Shown here: positions 1 through 8,330 of the stretch, one piece after another
Position numbering within the stretch: the stretch's first letter is position 1
Layout: every line of letters begins with the position of its first letter
Source: Phellopilus nigrolimitatus
Lineage: Eukaryota; Basidiomycota; Agaricomycetes; Hymenochaetales; Hymenochaetaceae
Assembly: GCA_021029095.1 (NCBI GenBank)
Contig: JAJOHG010000595.1
Span: 1 to 12,408, forward strand
Reading direction: 5' to 3'
Length of the DNA: 12,408 nt
Notes under the pieces: model-generated
What the model was told of the DNA's origin: nothing
Seen by the model: the letters and a program-made list of their open reading frames with translations, nothing else
Databases searched by the model: none
Made by a program: the position numbers and the translations under genes

Positions 1-494
1 TTCGCGGTTCCCTTATCGCTTTCTTTCTGCTTGGGAAGGGGCTTAAAGTGAGAAAGCCCAACCTGCAAAGCCAGATATCCTCCCGCACTTTCTCCCTCGA
101 CAAGCACTTTATCCAAGTCGGCGTGGAGACCGTGTGCCTTGTATACGACATCATTTAGATCTCTCCCGAGCCAAGCCCAGAAATCGTCGAGGTCGTCCAG
201 AATCTGAACCCCCTTCGCTTCGGGAAGAAGACGATAGTCCGGCGCGACGAATATTGCATCGTGCTTCATCGCAAGCTCGAGAATCCAGAGGGGGCACCAT
301 CGTGCGTGGTTTCTTGTCCGCCGACCTGCGGTAAAATATCAAATCGATATGCCCATCAACACCGAAGAAACGCATTTCGGCGAACGCACCAGCCATCCTC
401 CGTGGATCCGTACGATCACTGGGCGTTTCTCCTTCCGCTTCCGGATCCCGAGTCTTCGTTGACAAGCTTCTTTGGTACGAGTACGGTCGACGAG
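1..494. repeat. Left arm of a near-perfect ~1 kb inverted repeat (palindrome)
   Basis: Read in reverse complement, this arm matches 504-998 along its whole length. I compared the arms base by base and found only three differences, each one base long: an extra G on the left at 485/486, a missing G near 438, and a missing A near 321. There are no substitutions. The arm runs off the left edge of the window (base 1 pairs with 998), so the full palindrome may be longer. The loop is the 9 nt at 495-503. Confidence 0.95.
1..494 (-). pseudogene. Mirror-image partial copy of the alpha/beta-hydrolase gene
   Basis: The reverse strand repeats the 5' part of the hydrolase gene at 486-1567, from the HGGW oxyanion-hole region through the GESAGG nucleophile elbow, and then leaves the window. 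The three single-base differences from the right arm each change the frame: one after L-V-D, one in the Ser/Gly linker before R-R-K, and one just after the predicted intron. This copy therefore cannot encode the protein as read. It is either a decayed inverted duplication or, perhaps more likely, a lower-accuracy fold-back copy made during sequencing or assembly. Confidence 0.7.
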
Positions 495-1567
495 CACTCC
501 ATTCTCGTCGACGTACTCGTACCAAAGAAGCTTGTCAACGAAGACTCGGGATCCGGAAGGCGGAAGGAGAAACGCCCAGTGATCGTACGGATCCACGGAG
601 GATGGCTGGTGCGTTCGCCGAAATGCGTTTCTTCGGTGTTGATGGGCATATCGATTTGATATTTTACCGCAGGTCGGCGGACAAAGAAACCACGCACGAT
701 GGTGCCCCCTCTGGATTCTCGAGCTTGCGATGAAGCACGATGCAATATTCGTCGCGCCGGACTATCGTCTTCTTCCCGAAGCGAAGGGGGTTCAGATTCT
801 GGACGACCTCGACGATTTCTGGGCTTGGCTCGGGAGAGATCTAAATGATGTCGTATACAAGGCACACGGTCTCCACGCCGACTTGGATAAAGTGCTTGTC
901 GAGGGAGAAAGTGCGGGAGGATATCTGGCTTTGCAGGTTGGGCTTTCTCACTTTAAGCCCCTTCCCAAGCAGAAAGAAAGCGATAAGGGAACCGCGAACT
1001 CTCCGAAAATACGTGTCCTCGTCTCCGCGTATCCCATGCTCGACGTGCGAGCGCCGCACTGGACCAAGAAATACCACAAAGACATCTTCGACCACCCGCA
1101 ATACCCAAGCGCGCTCATCGACGAGCATCTTGCGGCAATAAAGAGCGGAAAGACGCCGTCTGTTTTGTCAAACGATAACATGGAAGTGACGCCGCGTGGA
1201 AGCTTGCGATCGCAATCATACAGCACGGACGAGTTCTCGAGGTATTGGGTGAGGAAATCGATACCTCTCCGGGGAAGAGGAGGCTGCATCCGGAGGACAG
1301 GGTCGAGGACGAAGCAAACTCCCGCCGACGCTATTCCTGCATGGCACGGACGACTCCGGAGTGCCGGTGGAAGTGACCGACAAATTCATCGAGCTGCTGA
1401 AGAAACACAGGGCCGTGGAAGGCATGGTAAAGGAAGGGGACAATAGCGAAGTATTGCATTACACGAGGGTGCCTGGAGAGCATGCCTTCGAAACCGACTT
1501 GGGACTGGAAAGCACGGAGTGGATGAAGAAACAGGCTGCCTTTGCGGAGAAGCATTGGTTGGGATGA
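486..1567 (+). pseudogene. Alpha/beta-hydrolase fold-3 (lipase/esterase type), N-terminus missing and two frameshifts
   Basis: The product would be a cytosolic carboxylic-ester hydrolase of the fungal lipase/arylacetamide-deacetylase-like family. The visible parts follow family order: a leading strand (VDVLVPKK), the oxyanion loop RIHGGW, APDYRLLPEA, the nucleophile elbow GESAGG, an LFLHGTDD segment with the likely catalytic Asp, and GEHAF with the likely catalytic His. A 64-nt intron (609-672, gtgcgt...cgcag) joins HGGWL to the next exon in phase. The frame then moves by one base near 1195 and again near 1314, both consistent with one missing base. The stop is at 1565-1567. Upstream of residue VDEHSI the sequence turns into the inverted repeat, so the first residues are lost. 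The two frameshifts may be true decay or sequence error. The family is clear; substrate and exact role are not. Confidence 0.8.
504..998. repeat. Right arm of the ~1 kb inverted repeat
   Basis: This is the mirror partner of 1-494. It carries the coding-coherent version of the hydrolase sequence: at all three single-base differences the right arm keeps the reading frame and the left arm loses it. The sequence continues without a break into unique DNA after 998. The centre of symmetry is a short inverted repeat, GTCGACGAG (486-494) and CTCGTCGAC (504-512), which is part of the gene itself and encodes V-D-E and L-V-D. Confidence 0.95.
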
Positions 1568-1708
1568 AACTGTTTGTGATCGCGAGGAGTAGATTTATAA
1601 TACTATTCCGTTCGAGAGATCCTCCGATATATATCCATTCCAGTACGAGCAGCGTGGGCTTTGCGAAGAAGAGATAGTCAATATCGAAAGGCGCTCAGAG
1701 CGTCGATA

Positions 1709-2978
1709 TCACGCTGAAGCTTGCAGAAATTCGCCATTGCCTTCGTTTTCGTCTCGGTTTTTATCTTCATCTTCATGTTTGCTGCTGTCTCCTCCTTTGT
1801 CTTCGCCTTCTTCCTCATTCTCAACGTTCATGTAATCACTTTTATCATCTTCACCCTCGTGCTCGTCCTCCTCTCCGCTTTGATCCTCTTCTTCTTTCGT
1901 ACCCCGAGGATACCTTTTGGCCGCTGCCTCCTGTACAAAAAGAGAGACCTAATTTTGGACTAAGTATATGACGCCTAAAACCGCCTAGCAAGCGACTTAC
2001 GTCTATAATACCAGTCCTGATAACATGGACGAGCGCGGGGTCTGCGATGATAGGTGATTTCTGGAAGTCCTCTAAATCTTCGCTGGTCTCATCGCCTTCT
2101 TCCGATGAGTCTGACATGCTCTAACAATCGTCGAAGATTATAGTAAGTGCTGCAGCCATCCAAGTGTTGACACAGACTTACAATATCAATATCATGAAGA
2201 CCGATATCAGGGAGAATATCTTCTTCTCGCAGCTTCATTACGAAGGAGAATGACAAGTCGTCTGAACTGTATGAGTTTTCATCTTTGTTTGTGAGCTGAT
2301 ATGAGCGCACCATTCGCGTCTAAAGGAAGCAATTGGGAATCAATCGCGTTGAGTTTCAAGAGCACAGATCTCAATTGGCGCTGCACAAATTCCAGCGGTA
2401 AAGGCTCGGGTAAAACTTTCTTGCGTCTTAATTGCTTGGTATGGTCAAAGACAAATACAAATTTCTCAAGGGGAGTTCCTGATGAGTGAATGCTGATGGT
2501 AATGCTAGCCACGTTGTCCTATTGCAAAGAAGAAAAGAGTAGCTAAGTTCAAGTTAATATTATTATCTTGCTTTACTTTACGCACCTCTACGATCTCCTC
2601 TCCTATTACCTTTATAGCCTCCGATACGTAGTCATTGATGAGCGGTTCTTGGCACTGAAAGACCGGTATGCCGTACTTGGCGCATTGCTCAAATGCATCG
2701 GCAGGATAGATCTGGCGGATATAAAGAATGGTATGGACGGCAACTTCCACTAGCCAAGGGCCTTTTAAAAAACATTGAAGTGTTCTACATGCTTTTCACT
2801 TACGGAGATCGATTATTGCCACAACAGCGGCTGGTGAAGTGACGAGTTGAAGAAGGTCGGTCACTTGAGAGAAGGAACGACAAGATTTGACTGGTGACGA
2901 ACCTTGGTGAATATCGGATTGTTGAAGTTGTTTCTCAAGCTCTTCCTCAGCGTCATCCGAGTCTTCATGTTCAGACAT
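1709..2978 (-). CDS. REV7: REV7/MAD2L2 homologue, HORMA-domain subunit of DNA polymerase zeta, six exons
   Basis: Exons read on the minus strand are 2978-2804, 2749-2586, 2518-2311, 2261-2182, 2120-2001 and 1948-1709. The introns (54, 67, 49, 61 and 52 nt) all have GT-AG ends and every junction is in phase, giving 328 residues. The HORMA core is visible: LEVAVHTILYIRQIYP at 59-74, TPLEKFVFVFDH at 128-139, DDLSFSFVMKLRE at 183-195, and a C-terminal safety-belt-like segment IRTGIIDVSLFVQEAAAKR at 243-261. These align in order with known Rev7 proteins. Rev7 bridges Rev3 and Rev1 in translesion synthesis and acts in the nucleus. Two things are odd. An acidic insert (SSEEGDETSEDLED) lies before the last core segment, and residues 266-328 form a highly acidic D/E-rich tail. 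In exon 1 a further in-frame 39-nt intron (gttcgt...caag) is possible. Mad2 is the main alternative, but the motifs fit Rev7 better. Confidence 0.87.
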
Positions 2979-3615
2979 GCGGGACGAGATTCAATAGAAA
3001 CAAGATCAGCCAGAGAAAAAAACTCTGAAAGTAAAGCGGTATAACCGGCAAATGCCGACGTAATCAACACGCGAATCTGATTATTCAAACTCCGCTCTGT
3101 ACGATCTGACTACGATCGATATTCGAAACTTTTCTGAGGCTCTCTCCATTCAACGGCGTCCCGGAAACTCCAATGCTTCCTGTTCTTACCGTGCTTCAGA
3201 AATTACGTCTCTTCCATTCAGCATTGTTGATCTCCACGCAGTGTAGCTTCCCCAGCTCAGGTCGCTCCTTCAAAGCATCGGATGAACTCTCGGTGCTACG
3301 ATAGAACCAACCCTCGATTCTTCAGAGTTATGGGGACTAGCAAGGTGCTGCGGCGAAACTCCAAGACTCGCGGTCTCGAAGACGACGGTTTCTTTACTGC
3401 TATGACCTCGTGGTGATGGAAGTTTGTGTAGCCTGCAGGCTATAAAAGAAAGGTGCTGTGCATTCATGCACTCCGTCTGTACTCCAGTCCCCCACGTATG
3501 TAACATGGTGCGTGCTCGGTTGATTTGATACCTTTTATCCCGCTGGCTGAAACATTGCTTTAACCAGAGCAGCCCAAATGAAAAGTCCGAGAGACGCAAG
3601 TCGTTGACGATAAAA
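2979..3615. other. Divergent intergenic region between REV7 and the small + strand gene
   Basis: This 637-bp stretch separates two start codons that face away from each other, so it should hold both promoters. I see no convincing TATA box. A short open stretch on the + strand (about 3115-3300) contains a leucine-rich piece, MLPVLTVLQKLRLF, but it has no supported start or splice structure. A 119-codon minus-strand reading frame (3629-3270) resembles no family I know and overlaps the small gene's start. Confidence 0.5.
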
Positions 3616-4234
3616 ATGCCCAAACTCAAGCAGCCTCGCAGTGGCGCTATAGCTAGTGTAAGTCGACCTTCAAGCTTATAAAAGTTATGAACACACTGTG
3701 ACTGTATCGTGGCATTTGTATCTGGAATAGCCTGGGGCTCTTAAGTTGGGTCTCTCGTCTCTCTACACGCCTTCGGAAAGCCCGAATACCGAAGGCAGCT
3801 CTAGTACCGGCTCTGACAACGTATGTGTCTTGCCTATTAACAACCGCACAGTTGGCCTAATATAGAGCCTTCCAGTTTGGAGAAAGTCCCTGGCGTGCAC
3901 ATAAAGACTCGCCAGAGGTCAGCTGCACGTATCGTTTTCTCCGTCCGCTCCTTCATGTACTGACGCATCCCAAACCTTGGAACGTCGCGTACGTGTGGAT
4001 TTTCCCTTTTAGATTTCGATAAAATAGAGCCTACGCCTGCATCCACTGCTCAGGTATGCGCTTTCATACCTCTTCGCCGCGTCGAGTGCCGCGTCGAGCC
4101 CGCGAGGAAAGGTTCCGGAGGTACGAGCCGTTCCCGCTAGATTGTGCCCCTTATTTCGTGCTGATGAGAAATCACAGGGGCAGCTGCTCGACCCTGATAA
4201 TGACGCAAGAGTGTGGAGAAATGGAATTCAATAA
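3616..4234 (+). CDS. Probable small five-exon gene, about 96 aa, function unknown
   Basis: The proposed exons are 3616-3657, 3731-3820, 3868-3928, 4013-4053 and 4178-4234. The introns are 73, 47, 84 and 124 nt with GT donors (gtaagt, gtatgt, gtatcg, gtatgc) and AG acceptors, and all junctions are in phase. The product starts MPKLKQPRSGAIAS, continues with a Ser/Thr-rich part (SSLYTPSESPNTEG), a basic patch (HIKTRQRSAA), and ends LLDPDNDARVWRNGIQ. There is no membrane segment and no domain I recognise. An AATAAA motif (4230-4235) overlaps the stop codon. The weakest junction is the GAG acceptor at 3867; using the CAG at 3851 instead would need a different upstream frame. The model rests on splice signals and coherent codons only, not on homology. 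Confidence 0.45.
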
Positions 4235-4843
4235 AGAAGGATGTTCGCGGAGTGCCTGTATCCAGACAAAAGTGTGCTGTTTTCTTTTGCGTATGTCTCG
4301 ATAGAGGAGAGGGGACGGTTGTACCAGTGTACCGATAGACTGTATATAGGCTTGTGGCGTAGACTACGCGAGATAACGTCCTTATAGATTAGAATGGATG
4401 AAAATCTTATATAGTCTGAGTGCGTTTCTACTGCTATCTTCGCTTTTACACAAAGACAAAAGAATCACATTGCCATGACCGTCACTTTGTTAAATTCGAA
4501 AACTCTATGTATTTATTGGAAGACATCTGACATTTTTAGGATTTTACATTTATATGGTCACGAGGACGGGTAGAATAAAACATAAACGAGGGAGGTACAG
4601 CGCAGCAAGCTGTTCGGAGCTGTGCAGGGTAAAAAAAGATCGAAGGGAAGTCTAGAAAAGGGAGGCAAGAGATAGAAGAAACGACAATCGTTACAAGACT
4701 CAATCCCATCGCGTCGTGCTCTTCCTCGCCCACTTTGTAAAATAATAAAGACCAAAATAAGAAGGAAATATCTAGGTTCGGTTCCTGGAATACGATGGGC
4801 GACATAATGCCCCATCGTGCGTCTGATTCATTCATCACCGGGC
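4235..4843. other. Convergent 3' intergenic region
   Basis: This 609-bp, AT-richer stretch lies between the stop codons of the small + strand gene and the minus-strand membrane-protein gene, so it should hold both 3' untranslated regions. A reverse-strand AATAAA (4517-4512) could serve the minus-strand gene, though it is about 330 nt past the stop. Reading frames here on the minus strand are 3' UTR or out-of-frame continuations. I see no other gene. Confidence 0.5.
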
Positions 4844-5802
4844 TCAGAACACAATCGGCAGGATTTCGTCTCGGAGAATGTCTAGCTTCAAGAGCGCCGG
4901 CCTCTGCGCGGAGGCACCGACGGATTCGCGCTCGCGCGAGAAGCTGAAGATATTCTGCATGCGAAGTTAGGTTTAGTTGTTGAAGAGAAGAAAAGAGGGA
5001 GACGTACATTGGGAACGCTGCTTTGGACGCTTTTGATTTGGGGCGCATCGTACGTTTGGTAAGCGCCGACCCCGAAGAGTCCTACGAGGGCAACGAGCCA
5101 GGCCGAGGACTTGGAGTTCTGTTAGAGACGAAAAAGGGAAGAGAGCATTGTCAGCTCCGGAATTCTTCGGAAACAACGGAAAACGGGTGTCCGAATACGG
5201 AGGACGAAGATTCCCGAAAGGAAGAGATGCGTAAAGTCCGAATAGAGAAATGTTCAACCTACCAAAGGCAAGTCCGACTTCTTCGCTGCCACCGGGAGCC
5301 GACGGCGGGGCCGCGCCGGCCCGGCAAAGACCTCTGGCGCATGCGGAACATAGGTGTCCGAACCTGCGCGCGTCGACGCGTTGCGCTCGTACCGCGCAGA
5401 GGGCTGGAAAGGCGGGCGCCGCGGGCGCGCGGGGCCGGAGAAGAAAATGACGTGCGGCCCCGCTGTATGCGCATGTGGACGGGGGGACGACGCGAGTGTG
5501 GACAGCGCGCGAGTCCCGGCGAGGGGTGCACTGGTGGTACCTGCCATAAATACGGTTGAAGCCGACGCCGACGCTTGGGACGCGCTGCGCGGGCGGAACG
5601 GAGAGGGCAGGTAGGTGCGCGCGGCGGACGCGAAAGAGGGGGCGTCCTCGCGGATCATGCGCGCAGGCGCGTCGAAGATGTCGAAGATCTCTATCTGGGG
5701 TACAGCACGGGAGCGCGAAAGCGTCGACGCCGCCCGGAGCGCCTGGGCGTGCTGCGCCTTCCCTAGGCCGTGAACGAGGGTCGTGCCTTGGACTCGGAGC
5801 AT
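4844..5802 (-). CDS. Probable mitochondrial single-pass membrane protein with GPARPR repeats, three exons
   Basis: Exons on the minus strand are 5802-5263, 5118-5008 and 4954-4844. The introns are 144 and 53 nt (gtaggt...taacag, gtacgt...atgcag), both phase 0, giving 253 residues. The N-terminus (about 1-33) is rich in Arg, Ala and Ser with no acidic residue, as in a mitochondrial targeting sequence. A Pro/Ala/Arg-rich middle follows, with related motifs DIFDAPARM (41-49), FFSGPARPRRPPF (120-132) and VFAGPARPRRRLP (158-170). One hydrophobic span, AWLVALVGLFGVGAY (186-200), lies near the C-terminus, followed by a soluble tail ending LKLDILRDEILPIVF. I do not recognise the family. Location in a mitochondrial membrane is inferred from the presequence-like start plus one span. 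The gene structure is well supported by in-phase joins; the function is unknown. Confidence 0.72.
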
Positions 5803-6829
5803 CTCTATTTGTGGAGTTGTGCTAGGAGGGGAAGGGGGAAGGGGCGCTGAGTACTGGACAGGGTAGCTGGAGGAAGGGAAGGAGGCGGGATGCCCAGTAC
5901 TTATATCGATTCAGTATCTCTTAGCTCTTCTGAATACGATATTTCACGACTCCCGAAGAGAAGTCGCCACCATCTATGTCTTGGTTCTCGTGTGTTTCGA
6001 ACCCGACGGGGGGCTCATTTCCATTCCCCCCGGATGCGCCAGGGGCGCAAATTACCGCTGGACAAACGAGAAAGGCACTGCGTTTGCTCTCCGAGAGGCA
6101 ACGGCGCGCGAGAGCAGCGCGCACATACACGCCCCCGTGGAGTACGCGAGCAGATCGACATAGCCACAGACAGACGGGAGATCTCGCGGAATGACCAATT
6201 TCAACCGCTTACGATTTTCTTGTTTCACTTGTGCCAAGGTAAGCAAATAGAGGGCGGGTTTAGAGCGATGTTTGAGAGATATGCTGCACAGTGTGATTAT
6301 GTACTTTGATTTGTGGGTGCGTACGGAAGGGTGAATTTGACGCGCTGATGGCACTTAGGACTGAATTTGCATCCCCCCGCGGTGTCGGAAGCGCGCATCA
6401 CAAGCAGTAAAGCAATAGTTAACAGAAACAGCGAATGACCGTACGCGTTTTCCTTCACGCGACGACGACAAACGACGACGGCGGCGACGAGAAAAGCTTC
6501 GTTTCCTGTTCATACATCCACTCAAAGCCCGACATTCCTCTCTTTCAGCAAGGTCAATCGGCAGCAAACATATACCGGCAGGGGAGCACTAACGTTTTTC
6601 CTCACATAATGGCGAGATTCCGCTTTGAAAAGCGTCCATATCGTTACCCCCACTTAAAGCCCGATATCTCTTCAGGAGGCAGAATTGTCGAATTTTCAGC
6701 TCCCGCCAAGAAGATACGCCCAACAGATAGAATGAGAACTTGAAGTCGTTTTCGTGGATTGCGTGGCAGGTTCCATCACTCGGGATACATCGTAACGCGG
6801 GCATCAGCCAATCACATATGGAAGAAAGG
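5803..6829. other. Long intergenic region with no supported gene
   Basis: The first ~100 bp look like the leader and promoter of the minus-strand gene. Beyond that there are several open frames of 60-139 codons on both strands. None shows a known motif or a consistent splice structure. A 102-codon + frame at 6435-6743 contains two similar pieces, HSKPDI and HLKPDI, from a loosely repeated DNA segment near 6520 and 6650. A 16-codon start at 6191 ending in SCFTCAK before a gtaagc donor recalls a zinc-cluster beginning, but I find no following exon. Confidence 0.45.
5900..5907 (-). promoter_or_regulatory. TATA-like element upstream of the membrane-protein gene
   Basis: The reverse strand reads GATATAAG, about 98 bp upstream of the ATG at 5802. 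Between it and the start codon the minus strand is strongly CT-rich (about 5822-5890), a common leader and core-promoter feature in filamentous fungi. This is position and composition evidence only. Confidence 0.35.
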
Positions 6830-7338
6830 CAGCATATCGTGCAGAGGCGGAGTGCCGTCGCGACATAGAAACGAAAGCCGAGGCAGACAAGATAGATCAA
6901 GCCGAGGAGTAGACAAGTCGCAATTAAGTAGTAGATAAGTAGCAGACCCAGACGTAAAAGATCTTGGGAAGCGCGCAGAGGAAAATCGATCTGGGCGCGT
7001 TTGTCGCTGCTGCGGCGGCCTCATGGGCTGGCCAACTTGTCGGGCTGCGAGGCTACTTGGTAGATATCCTTTGCTGCACATTCGAGTCAAACATGAAGAG
7101 TGGCATCTTTCTTCCGTTCCGCCGGCTACTCGATAAAGAAATGCTTACTTCAGCTTACGGTAAGTTCCTAGGTCACAGATGGTCACTCACCCGCCTCTCG
7201 CGCACAAATGTATGCTGCATAAATGCTCGGTCTCAACTGCGTCATAAAATGTTCCACCCATGTTGCCCAATAGATGTACATATACTAATTTTCAGGTCAA
7301 CCCTATCTTGCGGAACTGATTTTCGCTCTTTGCAAATA
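6830..7338 (+). other. Possible terminal exons of an unknown + strand gene
   Basis: An open frame around 6985-7161 (RKIDLGAFVAAAAASW ... KSGIFLPFRRLLDKEML) ends at a good donor, GTAAGT (7162). It joins in phase across a ~135-nt intron with a textbook 3' end (ACTAATTTTCAG, ending near 7296) to a short exon encoding QPYLAELIFALCK and a stop. Upstream, a possible exon rich in Ala/Glu/Lys (EAECRRDIETKAEADKI, near 6840-6900) can be joined in phase by a 63-nt intron. I find no start codon and no family match. The last exon overlaps, in antisense, the better-supported last exon of the minus-strand gene at 7292-7398, so one of the two may be chance. Confidence 0.3.
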
Positions 7339-7740
7339 ACGAATTAAATCTTAGAGGAGTACTTGCATTCTGCCGAACGTATTCTCGATACCAATTTGCT
7401 TTACATAGAAATGCGGACGATCCAGAGTTCTATGAAAAACCCTATCAAAGTTTTCTTACCAATTTCAAGGATAGACGTATTTATTTGGAATAAATCCAAG
7501 GATAGAGTCTGCACCAGACTACGCATATAGAAACTACAAATTTCTACCTTCGCATCACAGATGATGGACAAATTCGAAGCACGAATGCCGAGTCTTTTCA
7601 TATCGAGGCCTTGCAAATCGAGCGTCTTCTGAGATGTTCCAAGGGCAATCAAGAAACGAAGTCGCTCGCGATAGGCACCTCGTTTATTTGACAGTCCTTT
7701 GTATTCTATTGAGATTATACATATACCGAGCGTTCTCTTA

Positions 7741-7851
7741 CAGCGCTTTTACAAAACCTTGTCAGTGCGCGCAAAAAAAAAAAAAAAGTTGCGGCCCCTC
7801 AGGGTGTGCCAAATAAGGCATTATTGCCTATTTGAGCGAAGTCGCGTCGTG
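7741..7851 (+). repeat. Left terminal inverted repeat of the MITE
   Basis: This 111-bp repeat runs from CAGCGCTTTTAC to GTCGCGTCGTG and contains a run of 15 A. It is followed directly by GTTTTTT..., a separate run of T not present at the other end, which marks the inner limit. Confidence 0.88.
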
Positions 7852-8218
7852 GTTTTTTTTTTTTTTCGTCGTTGTTGTACAATGCATGCCCTATCGAAAG
7901 ATCAGTGAGGAATTGAATGTCCGTGCTCTTTGGCTATACAAGATAAGCCACTACTACCCTGATGCACTTGCTGGCATTTTGGCTTCTCGATAGTAACAAA
8001 GATAGTAATATTGTACCTGCATGAGCTCCTGCAGACTAAAGTCTCCCAGAGACGACGGCGGTGTAGTTCGCAAACCGGCGAAGTTGATGTCAAATTTTGG
8101 CTGTACATTGTGCGGGTGCCTCTGCATATGTCCACTGACTCCAGTTCTGCATCTACGAGCTGCTCGACACGGACTGTGTGCTGCACGACACAACAAACTG
8201 CACAATGGACGAGGCAAT

Positions 8219-8330
8219 CACGACGCGACTTCGCTCAAATAGGCAATAATGCCTTATTTGGCACACCCTGAGGGGCCGCAACTTTTTTTTTTTTTTTTGC
8301 GCGCACTGACAAGGTTTTGTAAAAGCGCTG
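8219..8330 (-). repeat. Right terminal inverted repeat of the MITE
   Basis: In reverse complement this matches the left repeat base for base apart from one extra A in the A-run (16 instead of 15). Homology stops inside at 8218. Confidence 0.88.

Larger units (their letters stand above)
7741..8330. mobile_element. MITE, 590 bp, TA target duplication, long terminal inverted repeats
   Basis: The element is bounded by TA on both sides (7739-7740 and 8331-8332). It starts CAGCGCTTTTACAAAACC and ends with its reverse complement. The terminal inverted repeats are 111 and 112 bp and identical except for the length of an A-run (15 versus 16). A TA duplication with CAG-type ends suggests the Tc1/mariner/pogo group; the family cannot be settled by eye. 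The ~367-bp interior is too short for a transposase, so the element is non-autonomous. Each repeat also carries a small internal hairpin (AATAAGGCA / TGCCTATT). The near-identity of the repeats and the still-open host frames on both sides point to a recent insertion. Confidence 0.88.

Noticed and set aside
1721..1963. An 80-codon + strand frame full of Phe, Val, Ile and Leu that looks like a membrane protein
   Set aside because: It is the exact antisense of the GAA/GAG/GAT/GAC-rich acidic tail of REV7; reverse complement of acidic codons gives hydrophobic ones. The minus-strand model has intact splice junctions and homology.
3270..3629. A 119-codon minus-strand frame
   Set aside because: No recognisable motif, no splice support, and it overlaps the start of the better-supported small + strand gene.
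3769..3796. An 8-bp stem, 12-nt loop hairpin (GCCTTCGG / CCGAAGGC) that could be a terminator
   Set aside because: It lies inside the second exon of the small gene, and hairpin terminators are not expected in a fungal nuclear genome. Probably chance.
5990..6015. A TTCGAAC stretch resembling a tRNA T-loop on the minus strand
   Set aside because: The flanking bases do not form the T-stem, and no D-arm, anticodon arm or acceptor stem could be found.
6191..6243. A short frame ending SCFTCAK at a gtaagc donor, like the start of a Zn2Cys6 regulator
   Set aside because: Only two cysteines are present and no in-phase downstream exon supplies the remaining cysteines.
6520..6675. Two similar segments (CACTCAAAGCCCGACAT and CACTTAAAGCCCGATAT)
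   Set aside because: The similarity is short and imperfect, with no third copy or symmetry, so it does not support a repeat family or a binding-site array.
7853..7866. The T-run next to the left terminal repeat of the MITE as a retroposon tail
   Set aside because: The element has paired terminal inverted repeats and a TA duplication, which marks a DNA transposon; the homopolymer is only an internal feature.
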